From positions 1 to 64,000 of the forward strand of contig NZ_JBCAQT010000003.1 in assembly GCF_038419845.1 (NCBI RefSeq): a DNA stretch of 64,000 nt, written 5' to 3'. Below, in pieces: positions 52,474 through 61,726 of the stretch (within the stretch, counting starts at the first letter, position 1; each line of letters starts with the position of its first letter). The stretch comes from Marinimicrobium sp038419845 (lineage in GTDB: Bacteria > Pseudomonadota > Gammaproteobacteria > Pseudomonadales > Cellvibrionaceae). The notes below the pieces were generated by a model, which saw only the letters and a program-made list of their open reading frames with translations, was not told the origin of the DNA and ran no database searches. The position numbers and the translations under genes are program-made.

Positions 52474-53098
52474 CGCCCTGAAACAGCGTCTGGTGGGCGC
52501 CATTGTGCTGGTGGCCCTGGCGGTGATTTTTGTCCCCAGCTTCTTACGTGAAAAGCAGGTGGAGCCGGTCAATACCGAGACCCTGATTCCGGACCCGCCC
52601 GAGCGCGAAACCATGACGTTTGAGTCGCCTACGCCACCGGATGATGTGGAGCCCGCGCCCGCACCGGAAACCATGTTCATGCCTGACGACGCCCGGGAGC
52701 AGCCGGTTGCGGACTCGCTGGAGCAGGCACGAGCGCAGGAGGCGTCGGAATCGGCTTCCGGTGCCGATACCGACGAAACGACCAGTGGCGGGACCCGTGA
52801 CAACGCCGGTGATGACGAGGGCGAATCGGATTCTGGCTTGCCCGAAGCGGCCTCCGAAGAGGGGGCCTGGGTGGTGCAGGTGGCCAGCCTGAGCTCGGCC
52901 GATAGCGCCCGAAAGCTGCGCGACCGGCTGCAGGATGAAGGTCATCGCGCCTACGTACGCGAGGCCTCCACCTCGTCCGGGCAGGTGAGCCGCGTCTATA
53001 TCGGGCCCAAAATCGAGCGGGCGCAGGCCGAGGCGATCAAAGCGGCCGTGGATGAGTCGCTCAAGGTCGAGTCGCTGATATTGCGATTTGAACCCTGA
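52466..53098 (+). CDS. SPOR-domain membrane protein (DedD-like)
   Basis: 210 residues from ATG 52466 inside the folC 3' end. A short cytoplasmic head precedes a membrane helix (LVGAIVLVALAVIFVPSFL, about 9-27), a long Pro/Glu/Ser-rich periplasmic linker (28 to about 132), and a C-terminal SPOR domain (WVVQVASLSSADSARKLRDRL...SRVYIGPKIERAQAEAIKAA). SPOR domains bind denuded septal peptidoglycan. DedD occupies exactly this folC-cvpA slot in enterobacteria, so a role at the division site is likely. Confidence 0.85.
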   Translation: MNSALKQRLVGAIVLVALAVIFVPSFLREKQVEPVNTETLIPDPPERETMTFESPTPPDDVEPAPAPETMFMPDDAREQPVADSLEQARAQEASESASGADTDETTSGGTRDNAGDDEGESDSGLPEAASEEGAWVVQVASLSSADSARKLRDRLQDEGHRAYVREASTSSGQVSRVYIGPKIERAQAEAIKAAVDESLKVESLILRFEP

Positions 53099-53207
53099 TG
53101 CCGCCAATGCGACCGGTGGGGTATCTGGCGTCTGGCTGCTCTGCTAAAATGCGCTCGCATTCAACCGGGGAATCTTCCTCTTCCATGAGCATGACGTGGG
53201 CCAGGCA

Positions 53208-53705
53208 ATGAATTGGGCAGATTGGGGCATTCTGGGCATCCTGGTGGTGTCCAGTCTGATCAGCGTCAAACGCGGCTTTGTCAAAGAAGCCCTGTCTCTG
53301 GCCACCTGGGTGATCGCCTTTGTGATTGCCATGCTGTTTGGCGATCGGCTGGCGGTCGTGCTGACCGACCTGATCCCCACACCCTCTATTCGTGAAATGA
53401 CCGCGTTTGTCAGTTTGTTTGCCGCTACGCTGATTGTGGGGGCCATGGTCAACTATCTGATTGGCGAGCTGGTGCGCATGACCGGTCTGTCCGGGACCGA
53501 TCGACTGTTCGGGATGATCTTCGGGTTGGCGCGCGGTCTGATTGTGGTCATGGCCGCCCTGATTCTGTTGCCGTCTCTGGTGCCCCTCGAGCAGGACCAG
53601 TGGTGGCACGAGTCGGCATTGATACCCCACTTTCTGGCCTTTGAACACTGGGCCAGGGCGTTGGCAGCGGAAACCACCCGCTTTTTTTTGCAATGGTTTG
53701 AATAG
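53208..53705 (+). CDS. cvpA: Membrane protein CvpA
   Basis: 165 residues from ATG 53208 (an in-frame GTG at 53196 is possible), close to E. coli CvpA (162). Four hydrophobic helices. WADWGILGILVVSSLISVKRGFVKEALSL (in parts) and GTDRLFGMIFGLARGLIVVM are characteristic. It was first noted for colicin V production and later linked to envelope homeostasis. It lies 54 bases ahead of purF, the standard pair. Confidence 0.92.
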   Translation: MNWADWGILGILVVSSLISVKRGFVKEALSLATWVIAFVIAMLFGDRLAVVLTDLIPTPSIREMTAFVSLFAATLIVGAMVNYLIGELVRMTGLSGTDRLFGMIFGLARGLIVVMAALILLPSLVPLEQDQWWHESALIPHFLAFEHWARALAAETTRFFLQWFE

Positions 53706-53758
53706 TGGCCTGCCGTTCGCCCGGCCGGCCTTTTTTGGTTTGATAAAGGTGTAAATCT

Positions 53759-55291
53759 ATGTGCGGCATTGTTGGTCTTGTGGGTAAAAGCGATGTCAAT
53801 CTGCAGTTGTATGATGCGCTTACCATACTGCAGCATCGCGGCCAGGACGCAGCCGGTATTATGACGTGTGACGGGGGAAAGCTGGCCCAGCAAAAGGCCA
53901 ACGGGCTGGTAAAGGACGTGTTCCGCACCCGCCACATGCAACGCCTGGTGGGTAACATCGGTATCGGGCATGTGCGCTATCCCACGGCGGGCAGCTCCGG
54001 CCCGGCGTTGGCCCAGCCGTTCTATGTCAACTCGCCCTATGGCATCGCCCTGGCGCACAATGGCAACCTCACCAATGCCGACCAGTTGAGCGAAGAGCTG
54101 TTCAAGACCGATCTGCGGCATGTGAACACCGACTCGGATTCGGAAGTACTGCTGAACGTGTTTGCCCATGAGCTGCAGTCCCAGGGCAAGCTGCAGCCCA
54201 CCGAAGACGATATTTTCGAGGCCATCTCCGGGGTTTACCGCCGGGTCAGTGGCGGCTACGCCGTGGTTTCCATGATCGCCCGCTACGGTCTGATTGCCTT
54301 CCGTGACCCCAACGGTATTCGCCCGCTGGTGTACGGCAAGCGCGAGACCGAAGCGGGGACCGAATACATGGTGGCCTCCGAGAGCGTCGCGCTGGATGTG
54401 CTCGGCTTTCAGTTGATTGCCGATGTGGCGCCGGGCGAAGCCATCTACGTTACCGCCGAGGGCGAGCTGCACCGTCGTCAGTGTGCTGAAACCACCCGCT
54501 TGACCCCCTGTATTTTCGAACATGTGTATTTTGCCCGACCGGACTCCATCATGGATGGCATATCGGTGTACAAGGCGCGCCTGCGCCAGGGCGAAAAGCT
54601 TGCCGACAAGATTCTGCGTGAGCGCCCGGATCACGATATTGATGTGGTCATTCCCATTCCCGACAGCAGCCGGGTCGCGGGGCAGGCACTGGCGTACAAC
54701 CTCGGGGTGAAATTCCGGGAAGGCCTGGTCAAGAACCGTTACATCGGGCGCACTTTCATCATGCCCGGGCAGCAGCAACGCAAAAAGTCCGTCCGCCAGA
54801 AGCTCAATACCATTGAGCTGGAATTCAGGGGCAAGAACGTGCTGCTGGTGGATGATTCCATTGTCCGCGGGACTACCTGCCAGAAGATCATCGAGATGGC
54901 CCGGGATGCCGGTGCCGCCAAGGTCTATTTTGCCTCCGCTGCGCCCCCCGTGACCTATCCCAATGTGTACGGCATCGACATGCCCACGGTGAAGGAACTG
55001 ATCGCCCACGGGCGCTCACACGAGGAAATCTGCCGGGAAATCGGTGCCGACTGGTTGATCTACCAGGAGCTGGAGGATCTGATCGCCGCCTCGGCCGAGG
55101 GGACGGGCAAAGTCACCGAATTTGACTGCGCCGTGTTCAATGGCGAATATGTGACAGGCGATGTGGACCGGGCCTATCTGGACAAGCTGGAAGCCGATCG
55201 CAATGACGGCGCCAAGAGCCAGAGAAGCCAGCAGGCCCCCAAAGCCGAAACCACGCTGATCGGTTTGCACAATGATGCCGCCGAGAACTGA
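53759..55291 (+). CDS. purF: Amidophosphoribosyltransferase PurF
   Basis: 510 residues. It commits PRPP and glutamine to purine synthesis. The N-terminal Cys2 (MCGIVGLVG) is the glutaminase nucleophile. The PRPP loop VLLVDDSIVRGTTCQKI and GHVRYPTAGSS are present. AAAGGT lies 8 bases before the ATG. No propeptide or Fe-S cysteine pattern, so it is the enterobacterial type. Confidence 0.97.
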   Translation: MCGIVGLVGKSDVNLQLYDALTILQHRGQDAAGIMTCDGGKLAQQKANGLVKDVFRTRHMQRLVGNIGIGHVRYPTAGSSGPALAQPFYVNSPYGIALAHNGNLTNADQLSEELFKTDLRHVNTDSDSEVLLNVFAHELQSQGKLQPTEDDIFEAISGVYRRVSGGYAVVSMIARYGLIAFRDPNGIRPLVYGKRETEAGTEYMVASESVALDVLGFQLIADVAPGEAIYVTAEGELHRRQCAETTRLTPCIFEHVYFARPDSIMDGISVYKARLRQGEKLADKILRERPDHDIDVVIPIPDSSRVAGQALAYNLGVKFREGLVKNRYIGRTFIMPGQQQRKKSVRQKLNTIELEFRGKNVLLVDDSIVRGTTCQKIIEMARDAGAAKVYFASAAPPVTYPNVYGIDMPTVKELIAHGRSHEEICREIGADWLIYQELEDLIAASAEGTGKVTEFDCAVFNGEYVTGDVDRAYLDKLEADRNDGAKSQRSQQAPKAETTLIGLHNDAAEN

Positions 55292-55340
55292 GCGTCGCCA
55301 ATCCGCTTTGAAGTCGCTGCCGCTGTCGATTGATGCAGAA

Positions 55341-55386
55341 ATGTGTTCTGAAGAAACCGTGTTTTGAAAAAGCCGTGTTTTGAAAA
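55341..55386 (+). repeat. Short tandem repeats in the metZ leader
   Basis: CCGTGTTTTGAAAA occurs exactly at 55357-55370 and 55373-55386 (period 16), with a degraded third copy at 55341-55354. They end 13 bases ahead of the metZ ATG. Confidence 0.6.
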
Positions 55387-55399
55387 GCAGAGTGTGACC

Positions 55400-56593
55400 A
55401 TGAATGATTCGGACAACCCCTTAACCGGCGCCGGCCTGGATACCCTGGCCGTGCGTGCCGGCTGTCATCGGAGCCCCGAGGGGGAGCACAGCGAAGCCCT
55501 GTTCCTCACCTCCAGCTACGTGTTTGCCAGTGCCCGGGAAGCGGCGGAGCGTTTTTCCGGCGAGGAGCCGGGCAACGTCTACTCGCGCTATACCAACCCC
55601 ACGGTGCGCGCGTTTGAAGAGCGTATTGCGGCCATGGAGGGAGCCGAAACCGCTGTGGCAACGGCGTCCGGCATGTCAGCCATTCTGAGCACCTGCATGG
55701 CGTTGCTTGAGGTGGGGGATCATATTCTCTGCTCACGCAGTGTCTTTGGTACCACCACGGTACTGTTCACCAAGTATCTGCAGAAATTCGGTGTCGCGAC
55801 AACGTTTGTCGACCCCACTGACTACGACCAATGGGAAGCCGGCTTTCAACACAACACCAAACTGGTGTTTGTTGAAACGCCCTCCAATCCTTTGTGTGAC
55901 CTGGTGGACATCCGTCGGCTGGCGGATATTACCCATGCTCACGGTGCACAGCTGATTGTCGACAATTGTTTCTGTACGCCGGCACTGCAACGGCCCATCG
56001 AGTTCGGGGCGGATCTGATCATCCACTCCGCCACCAAGTACATCGATGGTCAGGGCCGCTGTCTTGGCGGTGTCGTGGCCGGCCCGAAAGAGACCATCGA
56101 TGAGGTGCTGGCCTTTGTGCGCAGCGCTGGCCCCACGCTGAGCGCCTTTAACGCCTGGGTGTTTCTCAAGGGCCTGGAAACACTGAGCCTGCGTATGGAC
56201 GCCCATTCGCGCAATGCCCTCACACTGGCCCAGTGGTTAGTGAAGCAGCCGCAAGTGGAAAAGGTCTTTTATGCCGGTCTGCCCGATCACCCCGGGCACG
56301 ATATGGCCCAGAAGCAGCAGTCGGCCTTCGGCGGCGTATTGTCGTTCAGGGTCAAAGGCGGGCAGGAGGAAGCCTGGAGAGTCATCGACAGCACCCGCAT
56401 ACTCTCGCTCACGGCCAACCTGGGGGATGCCAAGAGCACCATCGTGCATCCGGCGACCACGACCCACGGCCGTCTGACGCCGGAGCAGCGTGAACAGGCC
56501 GGGATCAGCGACAATCTGATTCGTATCGCCGTGGGGCTCGAGGACGTGGAAGACATCAAAAAAGACCTGGAGCGCGGCCTGAAGCAGCTCTGA
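55400..56593 (+). CDS. metZ: O-succinylhomoserine sulfhydrylase MetZ
   Basis: 397 residues from ATG 55400. A start at 55364 would run through the leader repeats. PLP-dependent Cys/Met metabolism family: YSRYTNPTVRAFEERIA, ATASGMSAI, the PLP lysine Lys213 in HSATKYIDGQGR, and SLTANLGDAKSTIVHPATTTH (in parts). It joins sulfide to O-succinylhomoserine to give homocysteine. The purF-metZ linkage is the Pseudomonas arrangement. Cystathionine gamma-synthase is the alternative within the family. Confidence 0.9.
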   Translation: MNDSDNPLTGAGLDTLAVRAGCHRSPEGEHSEALFLTSSYVFASAREAAERFSGEEPGNVYSRYTNPTVRAFEERIAAMEGAETAVATASGMSAILSTCMALLEVGDHILCSRSVFGTTTVLFTKYLQKFGVATTFVDPTDYDQWEAGFQHNTKLVFVETPSNPLCDLVDIRRLADITHAHGAQLIVDNCFCTPALQRPIEFGADLIIHSATKYIDGQGRCLGGVVAGPKETIDEVLAFVRSAGPTLSAFNAWVFLKGLETLSLRMDAHSRNALTLAQWLVKQPQVEKVFYAGLPDHPGHDMAQKQQSAFGGVLSFRVKGGQEEAWRVIDSTRILSLTANLGDAKSTIVHPATTTHGRLTPEQREQAGISDNLIRIAVGLEDVEDIKKDLERGLKQL

Positions 56594-56647
56594 TCGATCC
56601 GAACTCAAACGTAAGCTCAAGCTCAAGGGCAGTGGGGCAGTGTTGCA

Positions 56648-57568
56648 ATGCGGGATTTTATTCAAGCCACCGTCAACGAGATTGGCCGTGTATTGCTGGG
56701 CAAGGAAGACAAAATCAAGCTGGCACTGGCGTGCCTGCTGTCCGATGGCCACCTGCTGATTGAAGACCTGCCCGGCATGGGAAAAACGACTCTGGCCCAC
56801 GCCCTGGCCAGGGTGTTGGGGCTCTCCTATCAGCGGGTGCAGTTCACCAGCGATATGCTGCCGGCCGATATCATCGGGGTTTCGATTTTCGATCGCCACC
56901 AGAGTCAGTTCGAGTTTCACCCGGGGCCGGTGTTTACCCAGTTGTTACTGGCCGACGAAATCAACCGGACCACACCCAAAACCCAGAGCGCACTGCTGGA
57001 GGCGATGGAGGAACGACAGGTTACCGTCGAGGGGGAAACCCGCAAGCTGGATGATCCGTTTTTTGTCATCGCCACGCAGAATCCCCTGTCTCAGATGGGC
57101 ACTTTTCCGCTGCCCGAGTCCCAATTGGACCGTTTTCTGATGCGTATCAGTCTCGGCTACCCGGCCCCGGAGGCGGAAATGCAGCTGTTCCTGGGGGGCG
57201 ACCCCCGGCGCCAGTTGGCCGATCTGAAAACCTGTGTCACCCCCGCTCAACTGCCCAAAATCAAACAGGCCGCCGAACAGGTCAAGACTTCGGACAGTCT
57301 GCTGGATTATCTACAGCGGCTGGTTCATCACACCCGGCACTCTCCCGAATTTGCCTGCGGACTCTCCCCCCGGGGCGCTCTGGCGTTATTGCGCGTGGCG
57401 AAAACCTGGGCCTTCATGCACGGTCGGAATTACGTCATCGCCGAAGATCTGCAGACGCTGATTCCCCCGGTCGTGGCCCATCGCATCGCTCCCGCTGCCA
57501 GCGGCGCCGAAGGTCACGAGATGACCCTGGTCACCAAACTGTTGAATGAAGTGGATGTGGTGGCCTGA
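56648..57568 (+). CDS. MoxR-family AAA+ ATPase
   Basis: 306 residues. Walker A GMGKTT (43-48), Walker B LLLADEINRT, sensor 1 ATQNP, arginine-finger region ESQLDRFLMRI, and a C-terminal lid domain (CGLSPRGALALLRVAK). MoxR ATPases act as chaperone-like partners of DUF58 and VWA proteins. Here the DUF58 and TgpA genes follow with overlapping ends, forming the conserved moxR-DUF58-tgpA operon. Confidence 0.92.
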   Translation: MRDFIQATVNEIGRVLLGKEDKIKLALACLLSDGHLLIEDLPGMGKTTLAHALARVLGLSYQRVQFTSDMLPADIIGVSIFDRHQSQFEFHPGPVFTQLLLADEINRTTPKTQSALLEAMEERQVTVEGETRKLDDPFFVIATQNPLSQMGTFPLPESQLDRFLMRISLGYPAPEAEMQLFLGGDPRRQLADLKTCVTPAQLPKIKQAAEQVKTSDSLLDYLQRLVHHTRHSPEFACGLSPRGALALLRVAKTWAFMHGRNYVIAEDLQTLIPPVVAHRIAPAASGAEGHEMTLVTKLLNEVDVVA

Positions 57569-58541
57569 GTTGCGCGACTGGTTCTGGCGTTGGGTGGAGC
57601 GTCGCGCGCCCCGCTCGGAGTCGGTGACCCTGCGCCACAAGTCCATCTATGTTCTGCCCACGGCGCAGGGCTGGGGATTTCTGTTGGTGGTGGCGCTGCT
57701 GTGGCTGCTGGGGACCAATTATGAAAACAATCTGGTCCTGGGTTCGGCTTTCCTGTTGCTGAGCCTGATGATTGTGTCGGTGATTCATGCCTTTCGCAAT
57801 CTGTCCGGATTGACCCTGTCGGCGGTGAAGAGTCACCCGGCCTTCGCCGGGGAGTATGTTGAATTTGATCTGCTGCTGGCGGCGGCACCGGGCTCGCCCC
57901 ATGAGAGCCTCTCGCTCGCCTGGGACCCGTCCCTGACCGTGACGGCGGATGTTCCGCCAGGTGGCGAGACAGTAGTGACGCTGTCGCATCGCGCCTGGCG
58001 CCGTGGCTGGTTGCAGCCCCGACGCCTCAAGCTCCAGAGTGTGTACCCGCTGGGCTTCATTCGCGCCTGGTCCTGGGTGCAGCTGGAGACCCGGGCCCTG
58101 ATCTACCCCGCGCCCCGGCCCACTGACAAGCCACCCCTGGTCCATGCCAGTGCCCACCGGGGCGAGGAGCTCTCGCAGGAAAACCGCGAGGAGTTTCAGG
58201 GTTTCGAGACCTACCGCCCGGGGGCACCCCTGGCTCATGTCGCCTGGAAGCTGTATGCCCGCGAGCAGGGGCTGCATCTCAAAGACTATCGCGGCTACCA
58301 GAGTGAGCAGGTGTGGCTGGACTGGCAGGCGCTGCCGGGTCTGGATACCGAGAGTCGCCTCAGTCGGCTCTGCTACTGGGCGCTCGAGTACGGCAAGACC
58401 TCCGCCGAATACGGTCTGCGTCTACCGGACAGCACCTTGGGGTTGGGCCGTGGCCCGATTCACCAAGGCCGGGTGTTGCGTGCCCTGGCGTTGTACGGAA
58501 TGCCGGATGAGACCGGCGGACAGGGAGGCCCCCATGGCTGA
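57546..58541 (+). CDS. DUF58 membrane protein
   Basis: 331 residues. The start is uncertain: the ATGs at 57546 and 57555 both overlap the end of the MoxR gene. Two hydrophobic helices (GWGFLLVVALLWLLG and LVLGSAFLLLSLMIVSVI) anchor it. The DUF58 core is recognisable by EEFQGFETYRPGAPLAHVAWKLYAR (in parts). Its role is unknown; it is usually the partner of MoxR ATPases in envelope assembly or stress. The gene overlaps tgpA by 8 bases. Confidence 0.88.
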   Translation: MKWMWWPELRDWFWRWVERRAPRSESVTLRHKSIYVLPTAQGWGFLLVVALLWLLGTNYENNLVLGSAFLLLSLMIVSVIHAFRNLSGLTLSAVKSHPAFAGEYVEFDLLLAAAPGSPHESLSLAWDPSLTVTADVPPGGETVVTLSHRAWRRGWLQPRRLKLQSVYPLGFIRAWSWVQLETRALIYPAPRPTDKPPLVHASAHRGEELSQENREEFQGFETYRPGAPLAHVAWKLYAREQGLHLKDYRGYQSEQVWLDWQALPGLDTESRLSRLCYWALEYGKTSAEYGLRLPDSTLGLGRGPIHQGRVLRALALYGMPDETGGQGGPHG

Positions 58542-60546
58542 ACCGCAGCAATTGCCCCGAGCAAGCCTGGCCTGGCTGCTGGTGGCCCAGGCAATTATTC
58601 TGGTGCCGCATTCGGTCCATGCACCGCTCTGGCTCTGGGCCGGCTGGCTGTGGGTGGTGACCTGGCGCTGGCAGATATTTCGCGGCGCCTGGAGTTTTCC
58701 CACCCTGCCGGTGCGCATTGCCCTGATGACGCTCTTTGCCGGTGGGCTGATACTCAGCTATGGCGCCCGCCTGGATATGACTTCCATGGTGGGCCTGCTG
58801 TTGGCCGGTTTTATCCTCAAGCTGTTGGAGCTGCGACGACGGCGGGATCTGCTGCTGACGGTGTACCTGGGCTACTTCGTGGCGACCACCCAGTTTCTGT
58901 TTCACTCCGGCCCCCTGGCGGGACTCTATGGCCTGCTGTCCCTGGTCGCCCTGACGGCCACACTGGTAGCGGCCCACCAGTCGCTGGGGCAATTCCGGTT
59001 CTGGCCCAGTCTGAGGCGGGCGGGGGTACTGATACTGCAGGCCGCTCCCCTGATGCTGGTGCTCTTCCTGCTGGTGCCCCGAACCGGCGCACTCTGGTCC
59101 GTCCCCTCGGATGAGCGCCAGGCCACCACCGGTGTCAGTGACACCATGTCGCCGGGGGATATCAGCGAGCTGGCCCAATCTGATGCCCTGGCATTCCGGG
59201 TCACCTTTGAGGGCGAGGCACCGCCACCGGCGGATCGGTACTGGCGCGGTCTGGTATTGTCGGACTTTGATGGCCGGACCTGGCAACAGAGTCAGCGCCA
59301 GAAGGCCTCCCATCTGATCAATTGGGGGAGTGAGCCCCGTGCCCAGTGGCGCGACGAGATCGACTATCGGGGCCGGTCGACCACCTATGAGGTGATCCTC
59401 GAACCCACGCGCCAGCCCTGGCTTTACACCCTGCCTGCGCCCCGTTCCTGGGATCAGGAGCTGGGGTTGGGTCAGGAGCTGCGCCTGGCGAAACCCGAGC
59501 CCGTGCAGCAGAGAATGGCCTACCGAGTCACCACCGAGCTCGATTATCGGTATCAAGCTGGCGGATTGGCTGACTGGGAGCGCCGCCAGGATCTGGCGAT
59601 ACCGTCCGGGAGCAACCCCCGCACCCGAGAGCGGGCCCGGCAGTGGGCCTCAGAGGTCGATTCGGCCGAGGCGCTCATCGACCGGTTGCTGGCCCACTAC
59701 CGGGAGCGTTTCCGCTATACCCTGCAGCCGCCGGCGCTGGGGCAGGAAACGGTGGATGAGTTTCTGTGGGAGACCCAGGCGGGGTTCTGCGAGCACTTTG
59801 CCGGCAGTTTTGTGTTCTTTCTGCGCGCGGCGGGGATTCCGGCCCGAGTGGTGGTTGGCTATCTGGGCGCCACGCCCAATCCGCTCGAAGACTACTGGAC
59901 GGTGCGCCAGCGGGACGCCCACGCCTGGGCCGAGGTCTGGCTCGAGGGGCGGGGTTGGACGCGATTTGACCCCACCGCCGCAGTGGCGCCGGAGCGCGTC
60001 GAGCGCGGTCTGGACTTCTCTCTCTCGGAGGAGGACTCGGCGTCGCTCGAGCGCCGATTCGGGTCGGATTTACCGCTGTTTCAGGATCTGCAGTTGCGCT
60101 GGGATGTGTTCAATTACCAGTGGCACCGTTGGGTGCTGAACTATGACGATGAGCTGCGCGATCGCCTGCTGGGGGACTGGCTGGGCGGTGCGGACCTCTG
60201 GCGCCTGGCGTTGGCGATCACGCTGGGCGCGGCGCTGGTTTTGGGCTTGCTGGTGGCCTGGATTTTCTGGCAACAGCGACCCCGCTACCGGTATCCGGCG
60301 GATCGCCAGCTCGCCCGCCTCAGCCGTAAGATGGCGCGCGTCGGGCTGGCACGCCGAAGAGGGGAGTCGGCCCGCTCCTACGTGGCGCGTTTATCCGAGC
60401 ACCTGCCGGAGTCGCAATCGGCCCTGAACCGCATTGGCCATCTGTACGAGCTGGTGCATTTCGGTGGTAATACGTCGGCGCTGGGAGATTTGCGTAAGGC
60501 TGTGTCGGCGTTGTCTGTACGTTCAAAACCTGCACAAACTGAATGA
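58534..60546 (+). CDS. tgpA: Membrane transglutaminase-like protein TgpA
   Basis: 670 residues from ATG 58534, with GGAGG 6 bases upstream, near the P. aeruginosa TgpA length. The N-terminal part has about five to six membrane helices (1 to about 180), then a periplasmic transglutaminase-fold domain. Its catalytic triad is Cys419 (AGFCEHFAG), His463 (RDAHAWAEVW) and Asp479 (TRFDPTAAV). A further membrane helix (about 553-580) and a cytoplasmic DUF4129-like tail end the protein. TgpA is essential in P. aeruginosa by report. The substrate is unknown. Confidence 0.9.
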   Translation: MAEPQQLPRASLAWLLVAQAIILVPHSVHAPLWLWAGWLWVVTWRWQIFRGAWSFPTLPVRIALMTLFAGGLILSYGARLDMTSMVGLLLAGFILKLLELRRRRDLLLTVYLGYFVATTQFLFHSGPLAGLYGLLSLVALTATLVAAHQSLGQFRFWPSLRRAGVLILQAAPLMLVLFLLVPRTGALWSVPSDERQATTGVSDTMSPGDISELAQSDALAFRVTFEGEAPPPADRYWRGLVLSDFDGRTWQQSQRQKASHLINWGSEPRAQWRDEIDYRGRSTTYEVILEPTRQPWLYTLPAPRSWDQELGLGQELRLAKPEPVQQRMAYRVTTELDYRYQAGGLADWERRQDLAIPSGSNPRTRERARQWASEVDSAEALIDRLLAHYRERFRYTLQPPALGQETVDEFLWETQAGFCEHFAGSFVFFLRAAGIPARVVVGYLGATPNPLEDYWTVRQRDAHAWAEVWLEGRGWTRFDPTAAVAPERVERGLDFSLSEEDSASLERRFGSDLPLFQDLQLRWDVFNYQWHRWVLNYDDELRDRLLGDWLGGADLWRLALAITLGAALVLGLLVAWIFWQQRPRYRYPADRQLARLSRKMARVGLARRRGESARSYVARLSEHLPESQSALNRIGHLYELVHFGGNTSALGDLRKAVSALSVRSKPAQTE

Positions 60547-60597
60547 ATTTGAACGTTATAAAGGCCTTTGGTTGTGGTGTTACGTCCGGCCCGCTCA

Positions 60598-60739
60598 GGG
60601 GTAAGGTCTTCCCGGACACGGCGTGAACCCATGACGTGAAGGGATTCACTAATGCCGCGATGGCATGGATGCCATAGAGTGGCCCCTGGGGCCTCTCCAC
60701 CGACATCCTGTCGGTGACGGTCCGGGAAGACCTTACCCC
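60598..60739. repeat. 142-bp element with perfect 20-bp terminal inverted repeats
   Basis: The left arm GGGGTAAGGTCTTCCCGGAC (60598-60617) and right arm (60720-60739) are exact reverse complements. The interior contains further dyads: CCGACA/TGTCGG (60700-60714), GGCCCC/GGGGCC (60681-60693) and ATGGCAT/ATGCCAT. It does not look like a simple terminator. It resembles a small non-autonomous element or extended REP sequence in the tgpA-SpoU gap. Confidence 0.6.
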
Positions 60740-60785
60740 AGATCGGTCCTCCGCACGTTGTAGAACCCACCGAGCGTTCCTGTAG

Positions 60786-60812
60786 GGCGGATAAGCGTCA
60801 AGCGCATCCGCC
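60786..60812. repeat. REP-like palindrome
   Basis: GGCGGAT...ATCCGCC arms around AAGCGTCAAGCGC. The GTAGGGCGGATAAGCG start is a common form of the repetitive extragenic palindromes of gammaproteobacteria. Confidence 0.5.
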
Positions 60813-60916
60813 ACAAAGAGCATATATTTCCAACAATATCTCTGGAGAGCCCGGTTCTACAAGGCTCGTAGGCCCGCTTCGGGGTGCTCCTGCAAAACTG
60901 GTCTGGAGAACTCTCG

Positions 60917-61726
60917 TTAAAGCTGCGGCTGAAACGCGATGAGGGCGGCGGTGACGGCGACGTTGAGGGACTCCACGCCATTGTTCATGGGGATGCGCAG
61001 CTGTCGGTTGCACTGCTGCGCGGTCTCTTTTGACACCCCCTCGGTCTCATTGCCCAGCACATAGACGCAGGGCTTACCGGGTCGAAAATCCCCGAGCGTC
61101 TGCGGGGCGTGGGAGGAGAGAGCGCAGACATCGGCTCCGGCCGCGCGGAACGCCTCCAGGGCCTGGTTCAACTGTGGGCAGCGCAGAATCGGTGCCTTGA
61201 ACAGGGTGCCGGCGCTGGCCTTGATCACCAGAGAATCAATCTGCGCGCCGCCTTTTTCGGGTAGCAGAATGCCATCGATCTGTCCGGCGCAGGCCGAGCG
61301 GATGATCATGCCCAGATTCTGGGGGTTGGTGATCCGGTCCAGTGCCAGAATCCGGTAAGCGCCCGCCGGGGGCTGCTCCAGAAACTGCTGGAAGGATTGA
61401 TAGCCCGCGCACTCCAGATCCGCCGCGACCCCCTGATCCTGCTTGCTGTTTTTGGAGATACGCGAGAGCGCTTTGCGATCGTGGTAGCGAATCTCGGCGC
61501 CCTGTGTGCGGGCGATGGCGATGATCTCATCGAGAATACCGGCCGGCTTATTGCTCTCGGCCAGGTGCAGGCGAAACAGCTTCACCGCCGGATCGCGCAA
61601 GGCCTCCAGGACGGGTTTTCGACCATAGACCGTCAGCAGGGCATCGAAAAACTGTTTTTTGGCCCGGTATTCCGGGCTGTCCTTACGCTCAAGGCTGTCC
61701 TGGGATGAATTGTCGGATGAAACCAT
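60917..61726 (-). CDS. SpoU-family RNA 2'-O-methyltransferase
   Basis: 269 residues from ATG 61726, with ACAGG about 9 bases upstream (ATG 61750 is possible). The N-terminal substrate-binding domain (YGRKPVLEAL, about 35-44, with neighbouring strands) is followed by the SPOUT knot with its three motifs: LDRITNPQNLGMIIRSA, YVLGNETEGVS and IPMNNGVESLNVAVTAAL. It methylates a ribose in rRNA or tRNA (TrmH/RlmB group). The target base cannot be chosen from sequence alone. Confidence 0.88.
   Translation of the reverse strand: MVSSDNSSQDSLERKDSPEYRAKKQFFDALLTVYGRKPVLEALRDPAVKLFRLHLAESNKPAGILDEIIAIARTQGAEIRYHDRKALSRISKNSKQDQGVAADLECAGYQSFQQFLEQPPAGAYRILALDRITNPQNLGMIIRSACAGQIDGILLPEKGGAQIDSLVIKASAGTLFKAPILRCPQLNQALEAFRAAGADVCALSSHAPQTLGDFRPGKPCVYVLGNETEGVSKETAQQCNRQLRIPMNNGVESLNVAVTAALIAFQPQL

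Larger units (their letters stand above)
60547..60916. other. Repeat-filled gap between tgpA and the SpoU gene
   Basis: 370 bases between converging genes with no gene. Occupied by the 142-bp inverted-repeat element, the REP-like palindrome and further G/C-rich dyads (60850-60890). Confidence 0.55.

Noticed and set aside
58144..60546. 800-residue extended version of TgpA
   Set aside because: The first 130 codons are the DUF58 gene in another frame. GGAGG precedes the ATG at 58534.
60300..60823. Minus-strand frames of 130-167 codons after tgpA
   Set aside because: They run through the inverted-repeat element and antisense of tgpA, with no domain or ribosome site.
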